A DNA stretch of 14,274 nucleotides from Dehalococcoidia bacterium (GCA_009692985.1 SHYF01000026.1:1-14274); one strand, 5' to 3'. Positions 1-6,378 are shown, counted from the first letter of the stretch. The notes: generated by a model not told the origin, from the letters alone. Made by a program: numbers and translations.

Positions 1-163
1 AATCCAAGGAATATGAAGATATGTGCGACGCTCCTGTATCGCCGCTGAGGATCAGTAGGGCTACATCGCCAGGGAGGACCCTCAATATCACAAACACCAC
101 CACCGTCACGAAGAAGAGTGTTGGAATCATGAGGAGCAGACGCCGCAATATGTATTTACTCAA
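1..163 (-). CDS. Peptide/nickel-type ABC transporter permease, DppB/OppB-like (N-terminal fragment)
   Basis: This is the first 54 codons of an inner-membrane permease; the rest lies beyond the left edge. The translation opens with MSKYILRRLLLMIPTLFF, continues through a long hydrophobic segment (about residues 9-30), and then has the PGD motif at residues 31-33. That is the standard start of the DppB/OppB-type binding-protein-dependent transport permeases: a short basic N-terminus, the first transmembrane helix, then PGD. The start is a TTG at 163-161. It is preceded by AGGAG about 11 nt upstream, and no ATG or GTG lies nearby in frame. The gene follows the solute-binding lipoprotein gene by 141 nt in the same orientation, so the two probably form one peptide- or oligopeptide-type uptake operon. 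The substrate cannot be told from the sequence. Confidence 0.85.
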   Translation of the reverse strand, partial: MSKYILRRLLLMIPTLFFVTVVVFVILRVLPGDVALLILSGDTGASHISSYSLD

Positions 164-238
164 AGTTTGTGCGTCTCCTGACTGGCCCCTACGAAATGGC
201 CCGTGGCTGAGATGCCATCCAACCACTGTACGTATCAT

Positions 239-273
239 GGAAGCCGGCCTGTTCCCTACCGTGGCCGGCCTCC
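239..273 (-). terminator. Intercistronic GC-rich stem-loop between binding-protein and permease genes
   Basis: GCCGGCC at 243-249 pairs perfectly with GGCCGGC at 263-269. The stem extends to 11 positions with one mismatch (239-249 with 263-273) around a 13-nt loop. No T-run follows on the minus strand, so it is not a classic intrinsic terminator. A hairpin in this place commonly leaves more mRNA for the binding protein than for the permease, by partial termination or by blocking 3' decay. That role is inferred from position. Confidence 0.5.
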
Positions 274-304
274 GAAATAGCTTTCTGTTTCTGCCCTGGC
301 TTCG

Positions 305-2092
305 CTAATCCTTGAACCAGATGCGGTCTGCGCGGTGGAATCCAGAGCTAGAGTGTGTAGTCATAGGTATCATAAAGCCCTGTACCCGAGGCCATATCCA
401 GATATCGGCATCTTGTTGCGGTGTAGGAGCGTAGGCCACATCCTTCAGGACTATGATGTCCTGTATCTGAAGGAAGAACGCCTTGCGCTTGGCTAGGTCC
501 AGCTCCGACGACATCTGGACATAGAGCTTGTCAACTTCCAGGTTGCTATAGCCCGTGGTGTTCCGGGCGCCGCCCGTAACCCAGTATTGGCCGACCACCT
601 CATCTGCATCCCTGGTCGTCATGCAGAAGATGTACCACTGGATAAGGTAGTCCAGCCTGGCCATGCGGTCAGCATGCACCGTTGGGTCCACAACCGAAAG
701 AGTGGTGCGTATGCCTATATCCTTTAGCTCTTGCTGCAACACCTCATGCCCGTTGGTATAGCCGCTGCCGGTGAAGGGTCCCCTGGCCATCTGGTCTATG
801 TCCAGGCCGGTAGGGTAGCCGGCATCCTTCACAAGTTGCTTGGCCTGTTCAATCTCCTGCTGCTTCTTAGCGCCGGTCCCCCACCCAGGGACTATATTCC
901 ATATCTGCTCCTTGGGTGTGGCATACTCCATGCCCTGGTCAAAGTAAAGCAGTTGCTCTGACCAGTCGGCGCCGTACATCGCAGTGGCGATTTTCGTCCG
1001 GTCTATGGCCAGGTTCACTGCCTTCCGCATGCGAATGTCGTTGAAAGGAGGTTTGGTGACGTTCATGTTGGCAAAGTGGGGGCCGCACCCTCCCAGTTCG
1101 GGGACCAACCGAATCGTTCCTGCGTCCTTCGATTTGAGAAGCTGAGGCCGGTACTGTTCCTGCTTGTTGCTGATCCACTCGACCTTGTGCGTAAAGAATG
1201 CGGCCACGCGTGTGTTTGGATCAGCCACATAGGTAATATTGATTCCATCCAGATAGGGCTGGCCCGCCTTGAAGTAGTCTGGGTAGCGCACAAGGTCCCA
1301 GCTGGACCCTGATACTATCTGTTTGACAATGAAGGGGCCTGCCCCGGAATCTGCCTTCTTGAGGTCTTCGCGTGTGGTTCCGGCACGGTAGATGGATGCG
1401 GAGCTAACGGCCAGAATCTTGGGTACGAAAACAGAAGGATGTATGAGATTGAGCCGCAGCACGTACTTGCTTGGCGTCTCAATGGACTTCACGTACTCCT
1501 TGAACACGCCGGCGCGCGGCGAAACCACGCCATCGATTTCTCCCATGACCATCTTTAGGGAGTAGGCCACGTCAGCGGATGTGAGCTCCTGGCCGTTGTG
1601 GAACTTGATGCCTGGCTTCAGGGTGAAAACCATGGACTTCCCGCTGTCTTCCAAGTGCCATTCACTGCAGATCTCGCACTCTACATTCTGGCCATCGTAA
1701 TTGACGAACAGGTTGAGGTACAGCTTGCCGGTGGCGGTGTAGTATTCAGGTGTAACCGACAATAGTTGTGGGTCAAAGTTGGGCGTGAAAGTGCCTACAA
1801 CAAAGTTCAGCATGCCGCCCTTTTTGGGCTGCTCACCTGGCAGGGCCGTTGGCGCAGCCACTACCACTGAAGTAGGTGTTGGTATGGCTACAGGCCCTGG
1901 GCGGGTGGGTGTGGCGGTGGCCGCAGGCCCCGCTATGGCAGTTGCAGTTGGAGTTTCAGCGGGAGCCTTAGTAGGGGCGGGTGTGGGCGTAGGCTCTTCG
2001 CCAGGACCGCAGGCCAAGAAGAAGGCCAGAAGTGGGATGAGGGAAGCGGCCATCAGGGACTGCCAAGGGCGGTGTAAGCTAAGGCTCTTCAT
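305..2092 (-). CDS. Family-5 extracellular solute-binding lipoprotein (peptide/nickel-type ABC transporter)
   Basis: This is a 595-residue substrate-binding protein of the SBP_bac_5 type, which captures ligand outside the membrane and delivers it to the ABC permease encoded just downstream. The N-terminus is a lipoprotein signal (basic start, hydrophobic core, lipobox FLAC with Cys28). A Pro/Thr/Ala-rich linker of about 60 residues (roughly 33-90) follows and probably spaces the domain from the membrane. The globular domain begins at about GGMLNF and shows family features such as KPGIKFHNGQELTSADVAYS, RMRKAVNLAIDR and the C-terminal QDIIVLKDVAYAP. The start is the ATG at 2092-2090, with GAGGGAG 5 nt upstream. 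A longer in-frame ORF reaches 2179, but that extension has no RBS and would bury the signal peptide. The ligand cannot be assigned; peptides, nickel, glycans or opines are all possible for this family. Confidence 0.93.
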   Translation of the reverse strand: MKSLSLHRPWQSLMAASLIPLLAFFLACGPGEEPTPTPAPTKAPAETPTATAIAGPAATATPTRPGPVAIPTPTSVVVAAPTALPGEQPKKGGMLNFVVGTFTPNFDPQLLSVTPEYYTATGKLYLNLFVNYDGQNVECEICSEWHLEDSGKSMVFTLKPGIKFHNGQELTSADVAYSLKMVMGEIDGVVSPRAGVFKEYVKSIETPSKYVLRLNLIHPSVFVPKILAVSSASIYRAGTTREDLKKADSGAGPFIVKQIVSGSSWDLVRYPDYFKAGQPYLDGINITYVADPNTRVAAFFTHKVEWISNKQEQYRPQLLKSKDAGTIRLVPELGGCGPHFANMNVTKPPFNDIRMRKAVNLAIDRTKIATAMYGADWSEQLLYFDQGMEYATPKEQIWNIVPGWGTGAKKQQEIEQAKQLVKDAGYPTGLDIDQMARGPFTGSGYTNGHEVLQQELKDIGIRTTLSVVDPTVHADRMARLDYLIQWYIFCMTTRDADEVVGQYWVTGGARNTTGYSNLEVDKLYVQMSSELDLAKRKAFFLQIQDIIVLKDVAYAPTPQQDADIWIWPRVQGFMIPMTTHSSSGFHRADRIWFKD

Positions 2093-2164
2093 GTGTTCTC
2101 CCTCTAAGTGGATGCTAAGGATTTTGGAAACACCAAGGGCACCTGTCGTTGGCCTAGATACGTA

Positions 2165-2196
2165 CTGTCGCCGGAGCAAGTTTGGAGTGGCGACAA
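2165..2196 (-). other. Stem-loop in the 5' leader of the binding-protein mRNA
   Basis: On the minus strand TGTCGCC (2195-2189) and GGCGACA (2172-2166) form a perfect 7-bp stem around a 16-nt loop, with one further possible U-G pair outside. It lies in the roughly 118-nt leader implied by the promoter at 2218-2246. It matches no riboswitch that I recognise. It may protect the transcript or take part in regulation. Confidence 0.35.
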
Positions 2197-2206
2197 AGTG
2201 CTTTGT
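2193..2206. promoter_or_regulatory. Dyad ACAAAG-N2-CTTTGT just downstream of the transcription start (candidate operator)
   Basis: ACAAAG (2193-2198) and CTTTGT (2201-2206) are perfect 6-bp arms with a 2-bp centre. The spacing is too tight for an RNA hairpin but suits a dimeric DNA-binding protein. Relative to the inferred start near 2211 it covers about +5 to +18, a typical repressor position. A further ACAAAG half-site occurs at 2271-2276. No regulator gene is visible in the window. Confidence 0.4.
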
Positions 2207-2217
2207 GTAATTGGGTA

Positions 2218-2246
2218 ATGCTAATTGAAGCTTTCGGTATTGTCAA
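2218..2246 (-). promoter_or_regulatory. Sigma-70-like promoter for the solute-binding protein gene
   Basis: A consensus -35 hexamer TTGACA (2246-2241) is followed by a 17-nt spacer and a -10-like TAGCAT (2223-2218). The predicted start is near 2211, which leaves a leader of about 118 nt before the ATG at 2092. The perfect -35 and ideal spacing make this the strongest promoter candidate for the transporter operon. Confidence 0.6.
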
Positions 2247-2258
2247 GTTTTTGGCAAT

Positions 2259-2272
2259 GTGAATGGTTTCAC
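2259..2272. promoter_or_regulatory. Dyad GTGAA-N4-TTCAC upstream of the binding-protein promoter
   Basis: This is a perfect 5-bp inverted repeat with a 4-bp spacer, centred about 19 bp upstream of the -35 hexamer (around -55 from the predicted start). The position would suit an activator or an auxiliary repressor site. Confidence 0.3.
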
Positions 2273-2285
2273 AAAGTCCCAGGGG

Positions 2286-2302
2286 GTGACGTAAAACGTC
2301 AC
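2286..2302. promoter_or_regulatory. 17-bp dyad GTGACGT-N3-ACGTCAC in the divergent intergenic region
   Basis: The 7-bp arms at 2286-2292 and 2296-2302 are perfectly complementary around AAA. It lies about 40 bp upstream of the -35 box of the binding-protein promoter and about 148 bp upstream of the rightward promoter. The tight symmetrical form suggests a binding site for a homodimeric regulator rather than an RNA structure. It could affect either divergent promoter. Confidence 0.45.
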
Positions 2303-2449
2303 AAACAGCCAGAAATGATGCGTGTTCCTGCGCCAACTGTCTATTTTCGTCTCTCGTGCAGGGGAAGGGTGTGATAGCCCTTTGGGACGACGAATGCGGT
2401 GGGTGTTTCCAGGATGCGCTGCCGCTCTACATTGTCTATGTTCACCTCC

Positions 2450-2479
2450 TTGACAAGAGCAAACGGGCGCTTCTACAGT
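2450..2479 (+). promoter_or_regulatory. Promoter for the DUF3090 gene
   Basis: A consensus TTGACA (2450-2455) is followed by an 18-nt spacer and a -10-like TACAGT (2474-2479). Transcription would begin near 2486, about 40 nt ahead of the ATG at 2527. No strong Shine-Dalgarno sequence precedes that ATG. Confidence 0.45.
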
Positions 2480-2526
2480 GAGTCTACACTCATGAGCGGC
2501 GGTGCCGGAGCGCGTGGACAGCGTAC

Positions 2527-3060
2527 ATGACTGAAGCTCAGCATGAAATGGGCCGTGTTTCCAGCTTGAAGGCCGAGGCCATTGGCCAGCCGGGGTCGCG
2601 GCGTTTTCGCCTTGTGGCAGAGGCTCGCAATGGCGGATTGGCTGTGCTGTGGCTGGGAAAGGAGCAGCTCTTCAATCTGGGCGTGGCTATCAAGCGCATC
2701 ATCGCCACAGTGGAGGAGCGGGGCAGGGCACGCGCCAGATCGAATGCTCCTTCTGGAAGCCTGGCCGACGCTTCTTCTGGGGCAGGTAGCTTGGTGGAGT
2801 TCCAGGTGGGCAAGATGGCCATAGGATATGACGATGGCACGGCTCTTTACATAATTGCGGGCTATGATACTGAAAGTGAGGAGGATGCCATTCCAGAGGT
2901 AAGTCTTGTGGCTACCAGCGACCAGATAGACTCTCTGGCGGACGAGGCGTTTGTCGTATGTGCGGCAGGCAGGCCGCCCTGTCCTCTTTGCGGGGCTCCC
3001 ATGGGGGCGGAACCCCATGTGTGTCCCAGGCACAACGGCCATAAGATGCCAGAAGCCTAG
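2527..3060 (+). CDS. DUF3090 family protein with C-terminal zinc-ribbon-like motif
   Basis: This 177-residue cytoplasmic protein matches my memory of the DUF3090 family, common in Actinobacteria and found in Chloroflexota. Its biochemical function is unknown. Typical N-terminal features are GQPGSRRFRLVAEA (residues 20-33), then GKEQL (44-48). EFQVGKMAIGYDD (91-103) marks the middle, and AAGRPPCPLCGAPMG (146-160) opens the C-terminal part. Cys152, Cys155, His164, Cys166 and His169 could bind a metal (CPLC ... HVCPRH). The region around residues 66-90 is a low-complexity linker. I chose the ATG at 2527 because it follows the promoter at 2450 and no in-frame start lies just upstream; the ATG at 2548 is an alternative. 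The neighbouring SCO1664/TIGR03843 gene lies 211 nt downstream on the same strand, a pairing also known in Actinobacteria. Confidence 0.85.
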   Translation: MTEAQHEMGRVSSLKAEAIGQPGSRRFRLVAEARNGGLAVLWLGKEQLFNLGVAIKRIIATVEERGRARARSNAPSGSLADASSGAGSLVEFQVGKMAIGYDDGTALYIIAGYDTESEEDAIPEVSLVATSDQIDSLADEAFVVCAAGRPPCPLCGAPMGAEPHVCPRHNGHKMPEA

Positions 3061-3071
3061 AAGGCTGCTGG
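3049..3071 (+). terminator. Stem-loop across the DUF3090 stop codon
   Basis: CCAGAAGCC (3049-3057) pairs with GGCTGCTGG (3063-3071) with one mismatch, and the TAG stop lies in the 5-nt loop. There is no T-run behind it, so any terminator or mRNA 3'-end function is uncertain. Confidence 0.3.
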
Positions 3072-3175
3072 AAGAGGGGAGTCCAGAGGGGCGAAGCCCA
3101 TTTGGCAGGGGACTGGGGGTTTCCCACAGATTCAAAACGCCCCCTCTTAGGCGCGGAGAGGGGACTTAGTGGGTG
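3072..3175. repeat. Candidate dispersed intergenic repeat with CCCCTCT/AGAGGGG hairpin
   Basis: This non-coding stretch lies between the DUF3090 and SCO1664-type genes. It is rich in runs of G and C and contains a perfect 7-bp inverted repeat (3141-3147 and 3157-3163) around a 9-nt loop. Its style resembles short intergenic repeats I recall from Chloroflexota draft genomes, but copy number cannot be seen from one window. The remainder of the gap (3176-3271) holds only the ribosome-binding site of the next gene. Confidence 0.3.
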
Positions 3176-3271
3176 AGATCAATGACTTCTAGGTCAAAGC
3201 CTATCATGGCCAACAGCTTCTTCCGTAAATGTGGCATTCAGCAACAACCGTAGTTCAGAGGTGGCTTTCCC

Positions 3272-4021
3272 GTGGAGCATAGGCCACAAAAAGCCCAGCG
3301 CCCTGACTTCTCTGCAGAATTGATGGACCTGCTGGCCCGGGGTAGGATGGATGACTATCACCTGGCGCCCGCTGGTTCTAACTATACGTTCTATGCGAAG
3401 GTTTCCGACAGCGTCCGGGGCCAGCGCCGAGTGGTATATAAACCCCAGAGTGGAGAGGCGCCATTGGGGGACTTTCCAGCAGGCACCCTCTATCTACGGG
3501 AGTACGCCGCTTATCTCCTGAGCGAAGCCCTGGTCTGGGGCTTTGTGCCGCCTACTGTGATCCGAAATGGTGTCCACGGCATAGGTTCGGTGCAGCTCTT
3601 TGTGGAGCTGGACCCAGCGGCTAACTACTTTACACTGAGAGAGGCACACCGAGAGGAGATGCTCCAACTGTGTGCCTTTGACGTAATAGCCAACAACGCT
3701 GACCGCAAGGCCAGCCACTGTCTTCTGGGCCTTGAAGGATGTATCTGGGCCATAGACCACGGCATCACCTTCCACGACGAGCCAAAGCTGCGTACCGTAA
3801 TCTGGGACTTCGCCGGGGACCACGTACCTGAACCTGTACTGAAAGACCTGAGCCATCTTATGGAACGGTTCCCAGAGCCTGGAGGCTTCGGCGAACAGCT
3901 TGCTCCTCTGCTCAGCGCCTTTGAGGTGGAGGCCTTCTGTCGCCGAGTGGAGGCTTTGTTGCGGAGTGGCCGCTTTCCGTTCCCTGGCCCACGCCGGTCC
4001 GTTCCCTGGCCAGTGGTTTAG
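3272..4021 (+). CDS. SCO1664/TIGR03843 family protein, distantly PI3/4-kinase-like
   Basis: This 249-residue cytoplasmic protein fits the family known as SCO1664 or TIGR03843. It is usually a neighbour of DUF3090 in Actinobacteria and has been linked by fold to the PI3/4-kinase/HipA group. Visible landmarks are VVYKP with Lys57, GDFPAGTLYLREYAAY (66-81), WGFVPPTV (89-96), DVIANNADRKASH (137-149) and IDHGITFHDEPKLRTVIW (161-178). Lys57 would be the nucleotide-binding lysine. NNADRK resembles the kinase catalytic loop and DHG the metal-binding motif. These assignments are inference from motif order; no substrate is known. The start is GTG at 3272, supported by AGAGGTGG about 8 nt upstream. The gene ends tail to tail with the minus-strand IMPase-family gene, sharing 4 bp. 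Confidence 0.85.
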   Translation: MEHRPQKAQRPDFSAELMDLLARGRMDDYHLAPAGSNYTFYAKVSDSVRGQRRVVYKPQSGEAPLGDFPAGTLYLREYAAYLLSEALVWGFVPPTVIRNGVHGIGSVQLFVELDPAANYFTLREAHREEMLQLCAFDVIANNADRKASHCLLGLEGCIWAIDHGITFHDEPKLRTVIWDFAGDHVPEPVLKDLSHLMERFPEPGGFGEQLAPLLSAFEVEAFCRRVEALLRSGRFPFPGPRRSVPWPVV

Positions 4022-4965
4022 CCCGTTTGCCTTGTCAGCCGTTGCCGCAGCCATCGCCATGGCCTGCGACGGGGCCTCAGACCTGTGCCCGTCTGGGTAA
4101 CCACAGTCGAGTTGCCCGTCAGCAGCCAGCCGCGCCATTTCCGAAGATCGCCATCCGGGGGAAGGCCGGTGGCAGGTTCAAGGAAGGATCGCAAGGGGCC
4201 CCACCTACGGTTCCTGCCGTGTACCAGCACCTCACCTCCTGCCTCCCGGACAATGATGATGCCCGCAGCTACATCCCATATCCTTGGGCCGACGAAGGCG
4301 GCGTATTGCAAGACCCCGGACGCGACCAGCGCCAGCTCACACACAATGCTGCCTGTGATGCGCACGTTCCCCTGTGTTCGCCTCAGGTCTCTCCTCCAGT
4401 GGAACTGTCTCCATGCAAAGGCCGGCATGGCTAGAAGCGCACGAGCCGAGGGTTCCTTTTCGTCGTATACCCGAATGGGGACATCTCCGGCGAAGGCGCC
4501 GCCTCCCCGGCGGGCGTGGAGTAGCTGTCCGTCCGTAGCTAAAGACGCCGATGTGAACATTGCCCCCACCACGGGGATCCCTTTGTACAGAACGCCCAGG
4601 GAGACGCCGAAGAAGGGGTAACGGTTGATGAAATTGGTGGTGCCGTCGAGAGGGTCCACCACCCAGAGGAAGTCGCTGTCTGGGGCTTGGGTTTCTGGTG
4701 TCTCCTCGGATAGGATTCCGTGCTGTGGGAAGCGGCGCTGGATGCCGGCGATAATGACCTCTTCGGCCTTCTTGTCTGCCTCGGTAACGGGGTCTCGCTG
4801 GCCCTTGGACTTGAACTCCACCTGGAGCTTTCGTTGAAAGTAGTCCAGCAGCAGAGTTCCGGCTTCGGTAGCCAGGCTGACGGCGTGCTTCTCTATGTCA
4901 ATTAGTAGAGCGGGGTCAATGTCCAGGGAGAGTTGGACGCTGGAATCAGCCATGCCTGATGTCAC
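4018..4965 (-). CDS. Inositol monophosphatase family protein
   Basis: This is a 315-residue Mg2+-dependent, lithium-sensitive-type phosphatase of the IMPase/CysQ/FBPase superfamily. Key motifs are DPVTEADKKAE (58-68), GILSEET with the metal ligand Glu87 (83-89), the signature WVVDPLDGTTNF with Asp104 and Asp107 (101-112), and the C-terminal IWDVAAG with Asp231 (229-235). All catalytic residues appear intact. The last 20 or so residues are unusually Arg-rich. The substrate could be inositol-1-phosphate, 3'-phosphoadenosine 5'-phosphate or a sugar phosphate, and the sequence alone does not decide. The GTG at 4965 overlaps the queF stop as GTGA, suggesting translational coupling; the ATG at 4953 is an alternative start. 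The 3' end overlaps the convergent SCO1664-type gene by 4 bp. Confidence 0.9.
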   Translation of the reverse strand: MTSGMADSSVQLSLDIDPALLIDIEKHAVSLATEAGTLLLDYFQRKLQVEFKSKGQRDPVTEADKKAEEVIIAGIQRRFPQHGILSEETPETQAPDSDFLWVVDPLDGTTNFINRYPFFGVSLGVLYKGIPVVGAMFTSASLATDGQLLHARRGGGAFAGDVPIRVYDEKEPSARALLAMPAFAWRQFHWRRDLRRTQGNVRITGSIVCELALVASGVLQYAAFVGPRIWDVAAGIIIVREAGGEVLVHGRNRRWGPLRSFLEPATGLPPDGDLRKWRGWLLTGNSTVVTQTGTGLRPRRRPWRWLRQRLTRQTG

Positions 4966-5363
4966 GAGATGGGATATTGGGCCCTTGCGTGTGTACGCAG
5001 GCCGCCCCTTTCATTGAACCAGGCTTCTATGGACATGGACTCCGGCTCAACGAGTGATACCAGGTCATTCAAAACGCGGTTGACGGCGTGCTCCTGAAGG
5101 ATGCCCACGTTCCGGTAGGATGTCAGGTAGTACTTCAGTGACTTGAGCTCTACCAGGCGATACCGTGGACGGTAGGTTATAACCATTCTGCCGAAGTCAG
5201 GTAGGCCAGTCCAAGGGCATACTGCGGTGAACTCCTCAGTCTCGTAATGCACGTCGGTGGCGGAGCCTGGATAATCGAATGGGATGTGCTCCAGCACCTG
5301 GGTATCTATGCTGGCTATGTCTTGCGCGTCGTAGCGGCGGGTGGAGTACTTGTCCGTGAGCAT
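4962..5363 (-). CDS. queF: NADPH-dependent 7-cyano-7-deazaguanine reductase QueF (type I)
   Basis: This 133-residue enzyme reduces preQ0 to preQ1 in queuosine biosynthesis, a tRNA wobble-base modification. It is the short, single-domain form. The active-site motif TAVCPWTGLPDFGRM contains the nucleophile Cys49 and the catalytic Asp56 seven residues later, the expected spacing. The family motif ELKSLKYYLTSYRN follows, and then the conserved EHAVNRVLNDL helix. I chose the ATG at 5363 because AGGAAA lies about 8 nt upstream and a TATACT box (5394-5399) would put the mRNA start near 5387. A longer in-frame reading from a GTG at 5411 would start upstream of that promoter box. No queCDE genes are present here; the downstream phosphatase is coupled by a 4-nt overlap. 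Confidence 0.95.
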   Translation of the reverse strand: MLTDKYSTRRYDAQDIASIDTQVLEHIPFDYPGSATDVHYETEEFTAVCPWTGLPDFGRMVITYRPRYRLVELKSLKYYLTSYRNVGILQEHAVNRVLNDLVSLVEPESMSIEAWFNERGGLRTHARAQYPIS

Positions 5364-5393
5364 ACGGGTATTTCCTGGCGGATTGGTTGGGAT

Positions 5394-5399
5394 AGTATA
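5394..5399 (-). promoter_or_regulatory. Candidate -10 element for queF
   Basis: TATACT lies 31 nt upstream of the queF ATG, which fits a leader of about 24 nt. The matching -35 region is weak. ispH ends 79 nt upstream of queF, so readthrough from ispH is also possible. Confidence 0.35.
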
Positions 5400-5442
5400 G
5401 CACAGGGTCACAGTTGCGCCAGAAACGGGTGTCTGCTGGCTC

Positions 5443-6348
5443 CTAGCGTAGCTCCTTTGGCAGCAGGAAGGACACGTTCTCCTCGGCTACTTTGACCGTA
5501 TGCACCTGAAGAGGACGCAGCGCTTCTATTACCTCCGCCACCAGCCGCTCTGGCGTGGATGCGCCAGACGTGATTCCTACCCGATTCACGCCATTAAACC
5601 ACGCGGTGTTGATCTCTTCCGTGCCGCTGATCAGGTACGCTGGCAGGCCGGCGGCTTGGGCGGTCTCCCTGAGGCGGTTGCAGTTGGAGCTGTTCTGCGC
5701 CCCTATGACAAGCACCATGTCCACCTCTCGGGCCATTGCTTTCACTGCCTGCTGGCGGTTGGTGGTGGCGTAGCAGATGTCATTGCGCGTCACCAGCGCG
5801 GGGAACCGTGCCTTCAGGACGCGGATGACCTCGTTGGTATCGTCCAAGCTCAGCGTAGTCTGGGTGAGGGCCACCACGCGGCTGGGATCTGGCACTTGGA
5901 CTTCTGCCGCATCCTCAGCTGTTTCTACCAGCACCGTCCTGTCCGGCGACTCGCCCATGGTGCCAATGACCTCGTCGTGGCCGCGATGCCCCACCAGGAT
6001 TATGGTGTACCCTTCTCGAGCATATTTCAGTGCTTCCATGTGTACTTTGGTTACCAGTGGACAGGTGGCGTCTATGATGCGCAGACCCCTGGCTCTGGCC
6101 TCTTGCCATACTGAAGGGGCCACGCCGTGGGCGGAGAAGACCACCGTCTGTCCTTGGGGTACGTCCTCAATGCGCTCGATGAAAACAGCCCCCTTTTGTC
6201 TTAGCTCGTTGACAACGTGGGGGTTGTGGACAATCTCGTGGCGTACGTAGACAGGGGGGCCGAAGCGTTGAAGGCAGAGGTCCACGACGTCAACGGCCCG
6301 CACCACGCCGGCGCAGAACCCCCGGGGTGCACTGAGGACGACTTCTAT
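5443..6348 (-). CDS. ispH: 4-hydroxy-3-methylbut-2-enyl diphosphate reductase IspH (atypical start, ATA)
   Basis: IspH is the last enzyme of the MEP isoprenoid pathway, a cytoplasmic [4Fe-4S] reductase that makes IPP and DMAPP from HMBPP. The in-frame sequence begins EVVLSAPRGFCAGV, and the cluster cysteines are present: GFC, DATCPLV and ICYATTNRQ. Substrate-binding HN, SAHGV, GHRGHDEV and TQTTLS motifs are also present. Counting from the ATA at 6348-6346, the residues are Cys12, His41, His74, Cys96, His124 and Glu126, the same numbers as in the E. coli enzyme. No ATG, GTG or TTG occurs in frame between an upstream TAG (near 6476) and the GTG at 6306, which is already past Cys12. Beginning at 6306 would remove an essential cluster ligand. 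The true start is therefore probably the ATA, or an ATG altered by mutation or a sequence error. Length would be 301 residues, near normal. Confidence 0.9.
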   Translation of the reverse strand: MEVVLSAPRGFCAGVVRAVDVVDLCLQRFGPPVYVRHEIVHNPHVVNELRQKGAVFIERIEDVPQGQTVVFSAHGVAPSVWQEARARGLRIIDATCPLVTKVHMEALKYAREGYTIILVGHRGHDEVIGTMGESPDRTVLVETAEDAAEVQVPDPSRVVALTQTTLSLDDTNEVIRVLKARFPALVTRNDICYATTNRQQAVKAMAREVDMVLVIGAQNSSNCNRLRETAQAAGLPAYLISGTEEINTAWFNGVNRVGITSGASTPERLVAEVIEALRPLQVHTVKVAEENVSFLLPKELR

Positions 6349-6378
6349 GGCGACACCTGCCTTCCAAGTTGTGCATCC

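Noticed and set aside
21..308. 95-codon plus-strand ORF at the left edge
   Set aside because: It is antisense to the permease start and the intercistronic hairpin, with no RBS or domain signal.
305..2179. Longer form of the solute-binding protein starting at 2179
   Set aside because: The added 29 residues precede a clear lipoprotein signal peptide, and the ATG at 2092 has a strong RBS.
3001..3025. CATGGGG/CCCCATG inverted repeat
   Set aside because: It lies in the DUF3090 coding region and can be explained by the codons of the zinc-ribbon-like loop.
2473..3135. 220-codon minus-strand ORF opposite the DUF3090 gene, and a 100-codon one inside it
   Set aside because: The plus-strand frame carries recognisable family motifs. 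The antisense products are Pro/Arg/Ser-rich with no domain pattern.
3494..4138. 214-codon minus-strand ORF opposite the SCO1664-type gene
   Set aside because: It is a shadow of a gene with intact motifs and also overlaps the IMPase-family gene in another frame.
4962..5411. Longer queF from a GTG at 5411
   Set aside because: A TATACT box lies inside the extension, and the ATG at 5363 has its own RBS and gives the usual QueF start.
5500..6250. Plus-strand ORFs of 204 and 157 codons across ispH
   Set aside because: ispH on the minus strand is certain from its cluster cysteines; the plus-strand products have no family features.
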